Shown: positions 41,435-52,205, counted from the stretch's first letter. The stretch is DNA of 64,000 nt from Janthinobacterium sp. 344 (GCF_900112025.1 NZ_FOKL01000001.1:983084-1047083), one strand, 5' to 3'. The notes: generated by a model from the letters alone, not told the origin. A program made the numbers and translations.

Positions 41435-44400
41435 ATGAAACGCATGTTGTTTAATGCCACGCAGCAAGAAGAACTGCGCGTAGCGATTGTCGACGGACAA
41501 AAACTGATCGACATCGATATCGAGACAGCCGGGCGCGAACAGCGCAAATCCAACATCTACAAGGGCGTGATCACGCGCATCGAGCCCTCGCTCGAAGCGT
41601 GCTTCGTCAGCTATGGCGAAGACCGCCACGGCTTCCTGCCTTTCAAGGAAGTTGCCCGCACGTATTTCCGCGAAGGCGTCGATGTGCGTAACGCCTCCGT
41701 CAAGGAAGCGCTGCGCGAAGGCCAGGAAATCATGGTCCAGGTGGAAAAAGAAGAGCGCGGCAACAAGGGCGCCGCCCTGACCTCGTTCGTCTCGCTGGCC
41801 GGGCGCTACCTGGTGCTGATGCCGAACAACCCGCGTGGCGGTGGCGTATCGCGCCGCGTGGAAGGCGAAGAGCGCCAGGAATTGCGCGAAACCATGGATA
41901 AACTGGACTTGCCAGCTGGCATGTCCGTCATTGCCCGCACGGCCGGCATCGGCCGCAACGTCGATGAACTGCAGTGGGACTTGAATTACCTGATGCAACT
42001 GTGGCGCGCCATCGAAGGCGCCGGCAAGTCGGCCAACGGCGCTTTCCTGATCTACCAGGAATCGTCGCTCGTCATCCGCGCCATCCGCGACTACTTCCAG
42101 CCCGACATCGGCGAGATCCTGATCGACACCGACGAGATCTACGACCAGGCGCACCAGTTCATGAGCCACGTGATGCCCGACATGGTGCACCGCGTAAAAC
42201 GCTACAGCGACGACGTGCCGCTGTTCTCGCGCTTCCAGATCGAACATCAAATTGAAACGGCCTACAGCCGCACCGTGCCGCTGCCATCGGGCGGCGCCAT
42301 CGTAATCGACCACACCGAAGCGCTGGTGTCCGTCGACGTCAACTCGGCGCGCGCCACGCGCGGCTCGGACATCGAGACCACCGCCTTCAACACCAACTGC
42401 GAAGCGGCCGAAGAAGTGGCCCGCCAGCTGCGCTTGCGCGACCTGGGCGGCCTGATCGTCATCGACTTCATCGACATGGAAGTGGCGAAAAACCAGCGCG
42501 AAGTGGAACAGCGCCTCAAGGACGCGCTGCACCATGACCGTGCCCGCGTGCAGATGGGCAAGATTTCGCGCTTCGGCCTGATGGAACTGTCGCGCCAGCG
42601 CCTGCGCCCGTCGCTGTCCGAAGGCTCGCACGTGACCTGCCCGCGCTGCTCCGGCACCGGCCATATCCGCGACACGGAATCGTCCGCCCTGCAGGTGCTG
42701 CGCATCATCCAGGAAGAGGCGATGAAGGAAAACTCGGCCACCATCCACGTGCAAGTGCCCGTCGACGTGGGCGCCTTCCTGCTGAACGAAAAGCGCGGCG
42801 AAGTGCTCAAAATCGAGAACCGCCACCGCATCGCCGTGATCCTGATCCCGAACAAGCATCTGGAAACGCCGCACTACAAGCTGGAACGCATCAAGCACGA
42901 CGATCCGCGTCTGGAAGACAGCCAGGCCAGCTACAACCTGGCCGAACACGCTGAAACCGACATGGCTTACAGCAAGCGCCAGAAGGAAGAAGCCAAGCCG
43001 CGCCAGGAAGCCGTCGTCAAGACGATCACGCCTGACCAGCCGGCACCGCTGGTCGAGCGCAAGCCCTTGGAAGTGAAGGCCGCCCCGGCGCCTGCACCTG
43101 CCGCGCCGCAAGGCCTGATCGCCAAGATCATCAGCTTCTTCACGGGCGGCCCTGCCCCCGTGGCACCGGCGCCCGCGCCAGTCGCTCCCGTCAAGCCCGC
43201 CGGCACTGCCGACCGCGGCGACCGCAACAGCCGTGGCCCGCGTGGCCGTGGCCGCAACGGCAAGCCGGGCCGCGAAGAGCGCGAACCAGGCCAGGGTCGT
43301 CCAGCCCAGGACGATGCCGCGAAAGAAGCGGAAGCACTGGAAAAAGCCGCCCGTCCACCGCGTCCGCCACGTCCGCCACGCGAACCGCGCGAGACGCGCG
43401 AACCTGCCGACGCCACGGCGGCACCACGCGAACGGGGCGAACGTCCTGAGCGCGCCGAGCGTCCGGAACGCGCGGAACGTCCGCCACGCCAGCCACGCGA
43501 AGCGCGCGAACCACGCGCCGACAAGGCTGTTGTCGCTGAAGTGAAAGCGGAAGAGCTGGCCCTGGTCGGCGCCAGCGCCACCGCAGTCAACGTGGTCGTG
43601 CCGTCAAACGGCCCGGCCGCCGATGCCGCGCCAACGAGCTTGCTGAAAACGCCGGCGAATGCCGGTCCTGAAGGCGAAGAAACGGAAAACGACGTCGACG
43701 GCGAAGAACCGCGCCGCCGCCGCCGCCGTGGTGGCCGCAACCGCAACCGCCGCGACCGCGAAACGGGCGAGCTGATTGAATCGGCAAACGGTGAAACCGA
43801 AGGCCAGGACGCTCCCGTGATCAGCTTTACGGTCGCTCCGGCGCCGGAAGCCGATGTGGCCCCGGTCGCCGTGGTCGCCACCGCTGTCGTCGCCATCACC
43901 GCGCCAGTGGAAGCTGCCGCTGATGCCGCGCCGGCCGCCGTCGTGGAAGTGGTCGAAGTGGTGGAAGTGGCCAAGGTGGTGGATATCGCCAAGGTGGAAG
44001 AAGCCGCTCCTGCCGCTGCAGCCGCACCCGTTGCTGAAGTGATCGTGCCGGAAGCCCCGGCCGAAGCGGTCGTTGCTGCAGCGCAAGCTGAACCAGCCGC
44101 CGCCGAGCCTGCACCAGCGGCCGAGTACAGCTTTGCCGAAAAAGCGGAAGCTGCACCTGCTCCAGCACCTGCGCCTGCTCCGGCACCAGCGCCGGCGCCA
44201 GCGGAAATCATCGTCGAAGCCGTGCCTGTCGCCGCCCTGGAAGCCGCCCCCGTGGTGGAAGCCGCGCCGCTGGTCGAGGCCATCGCCGTGATCGAGGAAG
44301 CACCAGCGCCCGCAGCTGAGGCAGCACCTGCCGTAGCTGAAGCGGCACCTGTCGTAGTGGAAGCCGCTCCCGTGGCTGCCGCTCCGGCACCGGTCGTGGC

Positions 44401-44626
44401 GCCTGCCCCGGCACCGGCTGCTGCACCAGTGGCCGCGCCGCTGGACTTGAACGCGGTGCTCGATTCGGCCGGCCTGACCCTGGCTGCCACCGATCCGGAA
44501 AAACTGCGCCTGGCGCAGGAAGCGGCCGCCAAGGCGGTCGCCCCGGTACGCAAGCCGCGCGAACGCAAGCCATTGCCGCCGCAATCGGACGAGCCGTTGA
44601 TCCAGGTCAACACGCAGCGTCCATAA
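41435..44626 (+). CDS. rne: Ribonuclease E with an Ala/Pro-rich C-terminal region
   Basis: RNase E is the endonuclease for rRNA, tRNA and mRNA processing and the scaffold of the degradosome. The N-terminal catalytic half has an S1 domain (about residues 35-120, '[20 protein letters not shown]'), the DNase-I-like site with '[12 protein letters not shown]' and 'VIDFIDME', and the Zn-link CPRC at residues 402-405. From about residue 550 the protein is low complexity: Arg/Pro-rich repeats ([24 protein letters not shown]) that probably bind RNA, then a long Ala/Pro/Val/Glu-rich part with (AP)n runs. The last residues '[10 protein letters not shown]' are a recognisable end motif. A GGAG site precedes the ATG. 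Confidence 0.97.
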   Translation: MKRMLFNATQQEELRVAIVDGQKLIDIDIETAGREQRKSNIYKGVITRIEPSLEACFVSYGEDRHGFLPFKEVARTYFREGVDVRNASVKEALREGQEIMVQVEKEERGNKGAALTSFVSLAGRYLVLMPNNPRGGGVSRRVEGEERQELRETMDKLDLPAGMSVIARTAGIGRNVDELQWDLNYLMQLWRAIEGAGKSANGAFLIYQESSLVIRAIRDYFQPDIGEILIDTDEIYDQAHQFMSHVMPDMVHRVKRYSDDVPLFSRFQIEHQIETAYSRTVPLPSGGAIVIDHTEALVSVDVNSARATRGSDIETTAFNTNCEAAEEVARQLRLRDLGGLIVIDFIDMEVAKNQREVEQRLKDALHHDRARVQMGKISRFGLMELSRQRLRPSLSEGSHVTCPRCSGTGHIRDTESSALQVLRIIQEEAMKENSATIHVQVPVDVGAFLLNEKRGEVLKIENRHRIAVILIPNKHLETPHYKLERIKHDDPRLEDSQASYNLAEHAETDMAYSKRQKEEAKPRQEAVVKTITPDQPAPLVERKPLEVKAAPAPAPAAPQGLIAKIISFFTGGPAPVAPAPAPVAPVKPAGTADRGDRNSRGPRGRGRNGKPGREEREPGQGRPAQDDAAKEAEALEKAARPPRPPRPPREPRETREPADATAAPRERGERPERAERPERAERPPRQPREAREPRADKAVVAEVKAEELALVGASATAVNVVVPSNGPAADAAPTSLLKTPANAGPEGEETENDVDGEEPRRRRRRGGRNRNRRDRETGELIESANGETEGQDAPVISFTVAPAPEADVAPVAVVATAVVAITAPVEAAADAAPAAVVEVVEVVEVAKVVDIAKVEEAAPAAAAAPVAEVIVPEAPAEAVVAAAQAEPAAAEPAPAAEYSFAEKAEAAPAPAPAPAPAPAPAPAEIIVEAVPVAALEAAPVVEAAPLVEAIAVIEEAPAPAAEAAPAVAEAAPVVVEAAPVAAAPAPVVAPAPAPAAAPVAAPLDLNAVLDSAGLTLAATDPEKLRLAQEAAAKAVAPVRKPRERKPLPPQSDEPLIQVNTQRP

Positions 44627-44657
44627 GCGCGCCGGGTTCGCCCAGCCGCCAATGATG

Positions 44658-44687
44658 AAAGGGGAAGCGCAGGCTTCCCCTTTTTTT
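44658..44687 (+). terminator. Rho-independent terminator of rne
   Basis: GGGGAAGC and GCTTCCCC pair around GCAG and are followed by TTTTTTT (44681-44687). The flanking AAA extends the stem into the U-run. It lies 31 bp after the rne stop and 14 bp before the chrA start. Confidence 0.95.
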
Positions 44688-44700
44688 ATCCCGATGATCC

Positions 44701-46068
44701 ATGCCAGCCCTGCCGCCAGCCATGTCCGCCGATACCGTCACCTTGCCTCCCGCCCCCGTCAGCCTGCGCAGCGCCTTCTGGTACTGGCTCAAGCTCGGCT
44801 GCGTCAGCTTTGGCGGCCCGGCCGGGCAGATTGCCATGATGCATGCGGAACTGGTGGAAAAGCGGCGCTGGATTTCCGAGCAGCGTTTCCTGCATGCCTT
44901 GAATTACTGCATGCTGCTGCCGGGCCCGGAAGCGACCCAGCTGGCCATCTACATCGGCTGGCTGATGCACCGCACGCGCGGCGGCGTCGTCGCGGGACTG
45001 CTGTTCCTGCTGCCCTCGCTGCTGGTGCTGATCGCGCTGTCATGGCTGTACATGGCTTACGGCCACGTGGGCGCCATCGCCGCCATCCTGTACGGCATCA
45101 AGCCAGCCGTCGTCGCCATCGTGGTGGCGGCCGCCTGGCGGCTGGGCCGGCGCACCTTGCGCAGTCCCAGCCTGATCGCCATCGCGCTTGCCGCATTTGT
45201 CGGCATCGCCGCGCTACAGCTGCCATTCCCGCTCATCGTGTTCGGCGCCGCCCTGCTGGGAATTGCCGGCGGCCACTGGCTGCCGCACCACTTCCATGCC
45301 GGCGCCACGCCGCATGGCGGCGCCGCCCGCCATGCTCGCGCGCTGATCGACGACGACACGCCGACGCCATCCCATGCGCGCTTCAGCTGGCCGCGCCTGC
45401 TGGCCACGTGCGCGCTGGGCCTGGCCCTGGCCTTCCTCGCCTGGCTGGGCCTGGCCTTGCTGGGCGGACGCGACCAGCCGCTGGCACAGATGGGCGTGTT
45501 TTTCAGCAAGGCGGCCCTGCTGACGTTCGGCGGCGCGTATGCCGTGCTGCCCTACCTGGTGCAAGGTGCCGTCGATCACTACCACTGGATCACCAGCGCG
45601 CAGATGATGGATGGCCTGGCGCTGGGCGAAACGACGCCCGGCCCCCTGATCATGATCGTCGCCTTCATCGGTTTTGTCGGCGGCTGGAGCCAGGCCGCGC
45701 TGGGCCTGGGCGCCCCCCTGTGGCTGGCGGGCGTCTGCGGCGCGCTGGTGACAGCCTGGTTCACCTTCCTGCCCTCGTTCATCTTCATCGTGGCCGGCGC
45801 GCCGCTGGTGGAGGCGACGCGCGGCAACCTGCGCCTGAGCGCGCCATTGTCGGCCATCTCGGCGGCCGTGGTGGGCGTCATCGCCAGCCTGGCCCTGTTC
45901 TTTGGTCGCCATGTCTTCTGGCAAGAAAGCCCGTTGCCCCACTGGGACTGGCCGGCCATCGCCATCGCGGCAGCGGCCGGGGTGGCGCTGATAAAATATC
46001 AGCTCGGCACCATCAAATTGCTGCTCGCCTGTGCCATCTTCGGCCTCGTGCTATCGTATCTGCCTTGA
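44701..46068 (+). CDS. chrA: Chromate transporter ChrA, two-domain type
   Basis: This inner-membrane chromate efflux protein is made of two homologous halves. Half one has '[20 protein letters not shown]' and half two '[20 protein letters not shown]', the paired CHR motifs, with about 10-12 hydrophobic segments. The length of 455 residues fits the long-chain CHR family. The ATG at 44701 is used; one seven codons later (44722) is possible. No chrB regulator is present in the window. Confidence 0.94.
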   Translation: MPALPPAMSADTVTLPPAPVSLRSAFWYWLKLGCVSFGGPAGQIAMMHAELVEKRRWISEQRFLHALNYCMLLPGPEATQLAIYIGWLMHRTRGGVVAGLLFLLPSLLVLIALSWLYMAYGHVGAIAAILYGIKPAVVAIVVAAAWRLGRRTLRSPSLIAIALAAFVGIAALQLPFPLIVFGAALLGIAGGHWLPHHFHAGATPHGGAARHARALIDDDTPTPSHARFSWPRLLATCALGLALAFLAWLGLALLGGRDQPLAQMGVFFSKAALLTFGGAYAVLPYLVQGAVDHYHWITSAQMMDGLALGETTPGPLIMIVAFIGFVGGWSQAALGLGAPLWLAGVCGALVTAWFTFLPSFIFIVAGAPLVEATRGNLRLSAPLSAISAAVVGVIASLALFFGRHVFWQESPLPHWDWPAIAIAAAAGVALIKYQLGTIKLLLACAIFGLVLSYLP

Positions 46069-46098
46069 ACGACTTTACGCACCTGGCATCACACTTTC

Positions 46099-47220
46099 AT
46101 GGCTGACAAGATTATCTACCTCGCCGAGGCCCGCAATGGGCCCCTGGCGATCCCCGACCGGCTGGAAAGCCCCAGCGGCAACGTGGCCGACCGCCTGGGC
46201 CGGCCCCTGCACGACCTGCGCATCTCGATCACCGACCGCTGCAATTTCCGTTGCGTGTATTGCATGCCGAAAGACGTGTTCGACAAGAACCATGTGTACC
46301 TGCCGCACACGGATTTGCTGTCGTTCGAGGAAATCACGCGCGTGGCGCGCCTGTTCGTCGCGCACGGCGTGGAAAAGATCCGCCTGACGGGCGGCGAGCC
46401 GCTGCTGCGCAAGAATATCGAAAAGCTCATCGCCATGCTGGCGGCCCTGCGCACGCCGTCGGGCCAGCCGCTGGACCTGACCCTGACCACCAATGGCTCC
46501 CTGCTGGCAAGAAAAGCGCAAGCCTTGAAGGATGCCGGGCTGAACCGCGTGACCGTGTCGCTCGACTCGCTCGACGATGCCACCTTCAAGCGCATGAACG
46601 ACGTGGATTTTGCCGTCGCCGACGTGCTGCACGGCATCGATGCGGCGCACGCCGCGGGCCTCGGTCCCATCAAGATCAACATGGTGGTCAAGGCCGGCAT
46701 GAACGAGCAGGAAATCGTGCCCATGGCGCGCCACTTCAAGGGGACGCCGTATATCCTGCGCTTCATCGAATACATGGACGTGGGCGCCTCGAACGGCTGG
46801 AACTTGCAGGAAGTCATTCCGTCGGCCGAAGTCGTGCGGCGCATCGCCGCAGACATGCCCTTGCTGCCCGTGAACCCGAACTACACGGGCGAGACGGCGG
46901 CGCGCTGGCGCTATGCGGACGGGAGCGGAGAAATTGGCCTCATTTCCAGCGTCACGCAGGCATTCTGCGCCGATTGCAGCCGCGCCCGCCTATCGACCGA
47001 AGGCAAGCTGTACACGTGTTTGTTCGCCACCAGCGGCCACGACTTGCGCAGCCTGCTGCGCGGCGGCAATAGCGACGCGGAAATTTCCACCGTGGTGGCG
47101 CAGCTGTGGCGCGGCCGCGGCGACCGTTATTCGCAATTGCGCACCAGCCAGACCGACTTGAGCGGCGGCACGCTTGAGCGCGGCAAAAAGAAAGTGGAAA
47201 TGTCGTATATCGGCGGCTGA
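46099..47220 (+). CDS. moaA: GTP 3',8-cyclase MoaA
   Basis: MoaA is a radical SAM enzyme that carries out the first step of molybdenum cofactor synthesis. The N-terminal cluster is CxxxCxxC at residues 48, 52 and 55 ('[12 protein letters not shown]'). The C-terminal second [4Fe-4S] site is in '[20 protein letters not shown]'. The end is 'MSYIGG', the conserved double-Gly tail. It is followed 62 bp later by mobA-moeA, which makes a Moco gene pair. Confidence 0.98.
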   Translation: MADKIIYLAEARNGPLAIPDRLESPSGNVADRLGRPLHDLRISITDRCNFRCVYCMPKDVFDKNHVYLPHTDLLSFEEITRVARLFVAHGVEKIRLTGGEPLLRKNIEKLIAMLAALRTPSGQPLDLTLTTNGSLLARKAQALKDAGLNRVTVSLDSLDDATFKRMNDVDFAVADVLHGIDAAHAAGLGPIKINMVVKAGMNEQEIVPMARHFKGTPYILRFIEYMDVGASNGWNLQEVIPSAEVVRRIAADMPLLPVNPNYTGETAARWRYADGSGEIGLISSVTQAFCADCSRARLSTEGKLYTCLFATSGHDLRSLLRGGNSDAEISTVVAQLWRGRGDRYSQLRTSQTDLSGGTLERGKKKVEMSYIGG

Positions 47221-47282
47221 ATCCGGGCCGGCATGCGCCCCGCGCTGCTACCATGGCGCATGCACCATTTTTCTTACCTGAC

Positions 47283-49130
47283 ATGATCAACACACACGAC
47301 ATTACCGGCCTGGTCCTGGCCGGCGGCCTCGGCACGCGCATGGGCCACGGCGACAAGGGCATGCTGCCCCTGCACGGCCAGCCCCTGGCGCGCCACGTGC
47401 TGCAGCGCCTGGCGCCGCAAGTGGGCCAGCTGGCCATCAGCGCGAATGCCCACGCGGACGATTACGCGCGCTTCGGCCTGCCCGTCTGGCGCGACGTGCT
47501 GCCCGGCCAGCTGGGCCCGCTGGCAGGCTTACACAGCGGCATGCGGCATGCGACCACGCCCTACCTGCTCACCGTGCCCTGCGACTCGCCCCTGCTGCCG
47601 CCCGACCTGGCCGCGCGCCTGGCGGCCGGCCTGATCGACAACGATGCCGACCTGGCCATCGCCGTCACCGAGGAACTTGACGAGGCAACGGGACAGCTCG
47701 TGCGCCGCCCCCATCCCGTCTTTTGCCTCGTGAAAACCTCCGCCCTGCCCCAGCTGGAAGCCTACCTGGCGGCCGGCGAACGGCGCATGCGCACGTGGCA
47801 CGGCCCCCTGGCACTGGCCGAGGTGCTGTTCCACGACGGCAGCGCGTTCGGCAACGTGAATACGCCAGAAGACCTGGCCGCCCTGCAGGCGCAGGGCCTG
47901 TCCGTGCCGATGGCGCAAGCCATCCTGGCCGACAGCGTGGCGCCCGTCGCCGAGCTTGAACACCTGGCGTTGCCGCAGGCGCTGGAGCGCATCCTGGCGG
48001 CCGACATCATCTCGCCCATCAGCGTGCCCGCGCACGACAATTCCGCCATGGATGGCTATGCGCTGCATGGCGAGGACCTGGGCGGCGACGCCGCCGTCAC
48101 CCTGGCCGTGGTCGACACCATCCTGGCGGGCCGTCCCGGCAGCGTCAGCGTGCAACGGGGGCAATGCGCGCGCATCATGACGGGCGCCGTGATGCCCGCC
48201 GGCTGCGACAGCGTGGTGCCGCAGGAACTCGTGCGGCACGCCGGCGACAGCAGCATCAGCGTGGCGCCGGACTGCATCCGCCCCGGCGACAACCGCCGCT
48301 TCAAGGGCGAAGACCTGATGCAGGGCCAGCCGGCCCTGTTGCAGGGCAAGAGACTCGGACCGGCCGAACTGGGCTTGCTGGCCTCGCTGGGCATCGCCAC
48401 GGTGCCCGTGCGCCGGCGCCTGCGCGTGGCCTTCTTTTCCACCGGCGACGAATTGCGCTCGATCGGCGAGCCTCTGGCGCCGGGCTGCATCTACGACAGC
48501 AACCGCTACACCCTGCTGGGCATGCTGACGCGCCTCGGCTGCGAGGTGCTGGACATGGGCATCGTCAAGGACAATCCGCAGGCGCTGGAAGCGGCGCTGC
48601 GCGGCGCCTGCGCGCAGGCCGACGTCATCATCACCTCGGGCGGCGTCTCCAGCGGCGCGGCCGATTTTACGCGCGAGATCCTGGCGCGCCTGGGCGACGT
48701 GAGCTTCTGGCAAATCAACATGCGGCCGGGCCGTCCCATGGCCTTTGGCAATATTTCCAGCGAGGGGCATGCGGCCTTGCTGCTGGGCCTGCCAGGCAAC
48801 CCCGTGGCCGTGATGGCGGCGTTTTATTTCCTGGCGCGCCCCACCTTGCTGCGCCTGATGGGCGCCGATGCGGACACGGCCAGCCTGCCGCTGCTGCAAG
48901 TGGCGGCGCAAGCACCGATCCGCAAGAAGCGGGGCCGCACGGAATACCAGCGCGGCATCGTCGAACGGGGCGCGGACGGACGCCAGCACGTGCGCGTGAC
49001 GGGCGCGCAAGGCTCGGGCATCCTGCGCTCGATGACGCAAGCGAACTGCATGATCGTGCTGCACGCGCAGCAGGGCCACGTGGCCGCCGGCGACCTGGTC
49101 GATATCGTGCTGTTCCATGGGCTGACCTGA
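47283..49130 (+). CDS. Fused MobA-MoeA molybdenum cofactor protein
   Basis: One continuous frame encodes two Moco enzymes. The first 205 or so residues are MobA, which attaches GMP to molybdopterin: 'GLVLAGGLGTRMGHGDKGML', then 'LGPLAGLHSG' and 'VPCDSPLLPPDLA'. From about residue 210 it is MoeA, which inserts molybdate: 'PAHDNSAMDGYAL' (about 249-261), 'TSGGVSSGAADF', 'NMRPGRPMAFG' and 'LGLPGNPVAVM'. All main motifs of both halves look intact. The ATG at 47283 is preferred; 47253 would add ten residues. The 615 residues match the sum of the two families, without a stop or frameshift at the junction. Confidence 0.94.
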   Translation: MINTHDITGLVLAGGLGTRMGHGDKGMLPLHGQPLARHVLQRLAPQVGQLAISANAHADDYARFGLPVWRDVLPGQLGPLAGLHSGMRHATTPYLLTVPCDSPLLPPDLAARLAAGLIDNDADLAIAVTEELDEATGQLVRRPHPVFCLVKTSALPQLEAYLAAGERRMRTWHGPLALAEVLFHDGSAFGNVNTPEDLAALQAQGLSVPMAQAILADSVAPVAELEHLALPQALERILAADIISPISVPAHDNSAMDGYALHGEDLGGDAAVTLAVVDTILAGRPGSVSVQRGQCARIMTGAVMPAGCDSVVPQELVRHAGDSSISVAPDCIRPGDNRRFKGEDLMQGQPALLQGKRLGPAELGLLASLGIATVPVRRRLRVAFFSTGDELRSIGEPLAPGCIYDSNRYTLLGMLTRLGCEVLDMGIVKDNPQALEAALRGACAQADVIITSGGVSSGAADFTREILARLGDVSFWQINMRPGRPMAFGNISSEGHAALLLGLPGNPVAVMAAFYFLARPTLLRLMGADADTASLPLLQVAAQAPIRKKRGRTEYQRGIVERGADGRQHVRVTGAQGSGILRSMTQANCMIVLHAQQGHVAAGDLVDIVLFHGLT

Positions 49131-49471
49131 GCGGCACCCGCCGCCACCTTCGTTCGCAGGCCACCGCCTGACGCAAGCGCGGCCGCCTGGCCGCGCCGCG
49201 CAAGATCCCCCCCCTGCCGCCAATTGGCGGCACGCTCTCCCCCTCCATTCTTCCCCACCGGCCATAGCCCGGCGCGCGGGCGCACGTCGCTGCCTGCCCT
49301 ACCTTGCCGGCCTGCGCCATACGTACGCCCAAACAAGATAAAAATTTTAACTATTTCTTCATTGAATATATCTATCGACACAACACTCATTGTAATTATT
49401 TTATTTATTTGTTGATATCGAAGTTTCTTCGGTGATAACATCACATCTCAACTAAATAATTCAATTTTGAT
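49131..49471. other. 341-bp spacer with AT-rich putative promoter
   Basis: The first 190 bp are GC-rich without recognised signals. The last 150 bp (49320-49471) are strongly AT-rich, unlike the rest of the window. There is a small hairpin CGAAG-TTT-CTTCG (49419-49431) and a possible promoter TTGATA (49412-49417) with GATAAC 16 bp on (49434-49439), just before the PEP-CTERM gene. Low AT stability would suit regulated or silenced transcription. Confidence 0.5.
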
Positions 49472-50410
49472 ATGATTTCCTCGAAGAAACTGGCAGAGCA
49501 ACAACCCTGGATCGCGGCGGCCGGCATGCTGGGCGCGCTGTGCCTGTTCGGGGTCATGTCCATGGCGCCGCTGCCCGCCCACGCCAGGTCCGCTGCGCGC
49601 GCCGATGTGCTGGACAATTGCACCTGGAACCGTCCCGGTGTCGATCCCTACATGGGCGATGTGGTGGCGGCCGTCGACAGGTACACCGATATCGCGCCGC
49701 AGGTGCGCGAACAATTGAAGGAGCGCATGCGCGCGCGCCAGTACGACGAGATCGTGGTGATCAGCCGCGATGCCATCCGCGGCAAGGGCAATTACAATGC
49801 GCGCATCAGCGACATGCATTTCGGGCCGGGCCGCGTGTGCCGCAACGTGACGCGCGCGGGCTGGAGCGAGCAGATGCAGGAACGGGGGCTCGTGTATTGC
49901 GTGCAGGGCCAATGCATCCTCGTGCCCACCGTGTGCCGTAATGTCAGCCGCATCACGCAGGCGCCGGCCTCCGCACCGCCGGCTGCGGGCGGCGCCGTGC
50001 CGGGCGCCGGCGCTCCCGTGGCGGCTGCGCCGGCCGCGCCGGCCGAAGCTGGCGTGCCCGTCATCGACAATCCCGACGCCTTGCGCGGCGGCTCGTTCAC
50101 GGGCGATGCCGTGCCGCCCGCCGTGGCCAGCATCCCTTTCCTGCCTTTCGATTATGTGCGCACGGCCGGCAACGTCCCGGCGCCCGCCGGCTTCGGCGGT
50201 GGTGGCGGCGGTGGCGGCGGTGGCCAGCCGCCGGGTCCCACGGGCAGCAGCACCATCTCGCCGCCGACCGTGATCCTGCCGTCGCTGCCGCCCACCGGTC
50301 CGAACGTCTTGCCGGCCGTGCCGGAACCGCAGACCTGGGCCATGCTGCTGGCCGGGCTGGCGCTGGTCGGCTACAGCGCGCTGCGCCGCCGCGCGGCGCG
50401 GGCGGCTTGA
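49472..50410 (+). CDS. MHFG-family PEP-CTERM protein
   Basis: This is a secreted 312-residue protein. It has a signal peptide (about residues 1-38, ending AHA), a Cys-containing globular part and the MHFG motif at residues 115-118 ('SDMHFGPGRVC'). A disordered Ala/Pro linker follows, then a run of about ten glycines near residue 250. The C-terminal sorting signal is VPEPQTWAMLLAGLALVGYS followed by ALRRR. It should be processed by an exosortase and put on or outside the cell surface. An AT-rich promoter region precedes it, and it has no partner in the window. Confidence 0.9.
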   Translation: MISSKKLAEQQPWIAAAGMLGALCLFGVMSMAPLPAHARSAARADVLDNCTWNRPGVDPYMGDVVAAVDRYTDIAPQVREQLKERMRARQYDEIVVISRDAIRGKGNYNARISDMHFGPGRVCRNVTRAGWSEQMQERGLVYCVQGQCILVPTVCRNVSRITQAPASAPPAAGGAVPGAGAPVAAAPAAPAEAGVPVIDNPDALRGGSFTGDAVPPAVASIPFLPFDYVRTAGNVPAPAGFGGGGGGGGGGQPPGPTGSSTISPPTVILPSLPPTGPNVLPAVPEPQTWAMLLAGLALVGYSALRRRAARAA

Positions 50411-50431
50411 CGCGGAGATGCAGGCGGGGCG

Positions 50432-51805
50432 CTATTCGCCCTCGGCGCCCTCTTCCGCCTTGCCCAGCAGCAAGGCAGCAGCGTCGCCCGGCAAGGCTTC
50501 CACCGATTTCAGCTTGCGCGCCATCTGCCGGCTGCGCACTTCCGCGTTCTCGATATTCTTCGCCGCCTTTTCCAGGGTCAGCCGGGTTTGCGACAGGACG
50601 TCGCCGAACTTGCCGAATTCCGTCTTCACGGCGCCCAGCACCTGCCACACTTCGGACGAACGCTTTTCCAGCGCCAAGGTGCGGAACCCCATCTGCAAAC
50701 TGTTGAGCAAGGCCGTCAGGGTCGACGGACCGGCGATGCTGACCCGGTGCACGCGCTGCAATTCGTCGGCCAGGCCAGGCCGGCGCAGCACTTCCGCATA
50801 CAAGCCTTCCGTGGGCAGGAAGAGGATGGCGAAATCCGTCGTGTGCGGCGGCGCCAGGTATTTGTCGGCGATGGTCTTCGCCTCGCCGCGCACGGCCCGT
50901 TCCAGTTCGCGCCCGGCCAGGGCCACGCCGTCGGCATCGGCCCGCTCGGCCGACTCGACCAGGCGTTCATACTGCTCCTTCGGAAACTTCGCATCGATGG
51001 GCATCCACACGGGCGGTCCGCCATCAAGCAGGCCCGGCAGCTTCAGCGCAAATTCCACGCGCGCACCGCTGCCCGCCACCGTTTCCACGTTCTTCGCATA
51101 CTGGTCGACAGTGAGCACCTGCTCCAGCAGCATTTCCAGCTGTACCTCGCCCCACGTCCCCCGCGTCTTGACGTTGGTGAGCACCCGCTTCAGGTCGCCC
51201 ACGCCCAGCGCCAGCTGCTGCATCTCGCCCAGGCCCTGGTGGACTTTTTCCAGCCGCTCCGATACTTGCTGGAAGGACGCCGTCAGGCGCGTCTCCAGCG
51301 TCGCATGCAGTTTCTCGTCGACCGTCTTGCGCATCTCTTCCAGGCGCGCGCCATTGTCGGCCTGCAAGTCGCGGATCTTACTTTCCAGGGTCGCGCGCAC
51401 TTCCAGCATGCGCTGCGCGTTCGACTCCGTCAGCTGCGCCAGGGTCTGGTTCGTGCTGTCGGCAAAGCGCGCCAGGCTCTGCGCCTGCTCTTCGCGCCCG
51501 ACCTTGCCCTGCGCCTGCATCTGCGTGCGCAGGCTGTCGAGCTGCTGCAGGGTGGCCGCCTGGAATTGCGCCAGACTGGTCGCCAGGTCCTGGCGCGTGG
51601 CTTGCGCCGAGGCCTGCAGCTGCAGCCGCACTTCGCGCTCGACCCGGTCGATGCGTTCCAGGCTTTGCTGCTGGTGCTGCTGCACCAGCGCCAGGGTGGT
51701 GGCGCCATCGCCGGCCGCGCCACGGGGGCGCAGCAGCAGCAAGAGCAACAAGACGATGGCGGCGATGGCGGCGCCCAGCAGGCTGTAAAACTCGATTGGG
51801 CTCAT
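50432..51805 (-). CDS. rmuC: DNA recombination protein RmuC
   Basis: RmuC is thought to limit DNA inversions and rearrangement. The 457-residue protein has an N-terminal membrane helix (about residues 6-26), a long coiled coil (about 35-190) rich in Gln, Glu and Arg, and the RmuC nuclease-like domain with 'VKTRGTWGEVQLEMLLEQVL' and 'VWMPIDAKFPKEQYERLVES'. It lies 4 bp from the truncated haemoglobin gene, which is upstream on the same strand. Confidence 0.95.
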   Translation of the reverse strand: MSPIEFYSLLGAAIAAIVLLLLLLLRPRGAAGDGATTLALVQQHQQQSLERIDRVEREVRLQLQASAQATRQDLATSLAQFQAATLQQLDSLRTQMQAQGKVGREEQAQSLARFADSTNQTLAQLTESNAQRMLEVRATLESKIRDLQADNGARLEEMRKTVDEKLHATLETRLTASFQQVSERLEKVHQGLGEMQQLALGVGDLKRVLTNVKTRGTWGEVQLEMLLEQVLTVDQYAKNVETVAGSGARVEFALKLPGLLDGGPPVWMPIDAKFPKEQYERLVESAERADADGVALAGRELERAVRGEAKTIADKYLAPPHTTDFAILFLPTEGLYAEVLRRPGLADELQRVHRVSIAGPSTLTALLNSLQMGFRTLALEKRSSEVWQVLGAVKTEFGKFGDVLSQTRLTLEKAAKNIENAEVRSRQMARKLKSVEALPGDAAALLLGKAEEGAEGE

Positions 51806-51809
51806 GGGA

Positions 51810-52205
51810 TCAGTCAGGTTTGTTGCGCATCCAGTCGGCCGTCTGATAGAACGATTCCATCAGGCGCACGCGCAGGGATTCCTCAATGCCCGTGTCTTCC
51901 ATGGCCCAGGCCATGGCCCGCAGCCACTGGTCGCGTTCGCTGGTACCGATAGCGTAGGGCAAGTGGCGCGCGCGCAGGCGCGGGTGGCCGAATTTCTCGA
52001 TATACAAATCCGGCCCGCCCATCCAGCCTGTGAGGAAGAAATACAGCTTGTCGCGCGAACCGTCCGTCGAGGGCGGATGCATGACGCGGATGCCGGCGAA
52101 TTCGGCTTCGAGTTCCATCAAGTCATAAAAACGGTCGACCATTTCGCGCAGCACGGGGGCGCCGCCGATGGTCTCGTACAGGGTGGGGGCAGTGGTATCA
52201 GTCAT
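51810..52205 (-). CDS. Group II truncated haemoglobin
   Basis: This is a small haem protein for oxygen or nitric oxide chemistry. I start it at the ATG at 52205, giving 131 residues. 'LYETIGGAPVLREMVDRFYD' is the truncated-globin N-terminus. The proximal His is in 'EKFGHPRLRARHLPYAIG', a typical group II stretch, followed by 'ERDQWLRAMAWAMED', whose Trp fits the group II signature. It probably forms an operon with rmuC. Confidence 0.93.
   Translation of the reverse strand: MTDTTAPTLYETIGGAPVLREMVDRFYDLMELEAEFAGIRVMHPPSTDGSRDKLYFFLTGWMGGPDLYIEKFGHPRLRARHLPYAIGTSERDQWLRAMAWAMEDTGIEESLRVRLMESFYQTADWMRNKPD

Noticed and set aside
41027-43111. A 694-residue minus-strand frame opposite rne and its leader
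   Set aside because: The + strand encodes an unmistakable RNase E. The minus translation is His/Val/Arg-rich shadow sequence with no domain.
43320-43520. Frameshift or assembly error in the repetitive part of rne
   Set aside because: The frame stays open with consistent Arg/Pro/Glu codons and ends in the conserved C-terminal motif.
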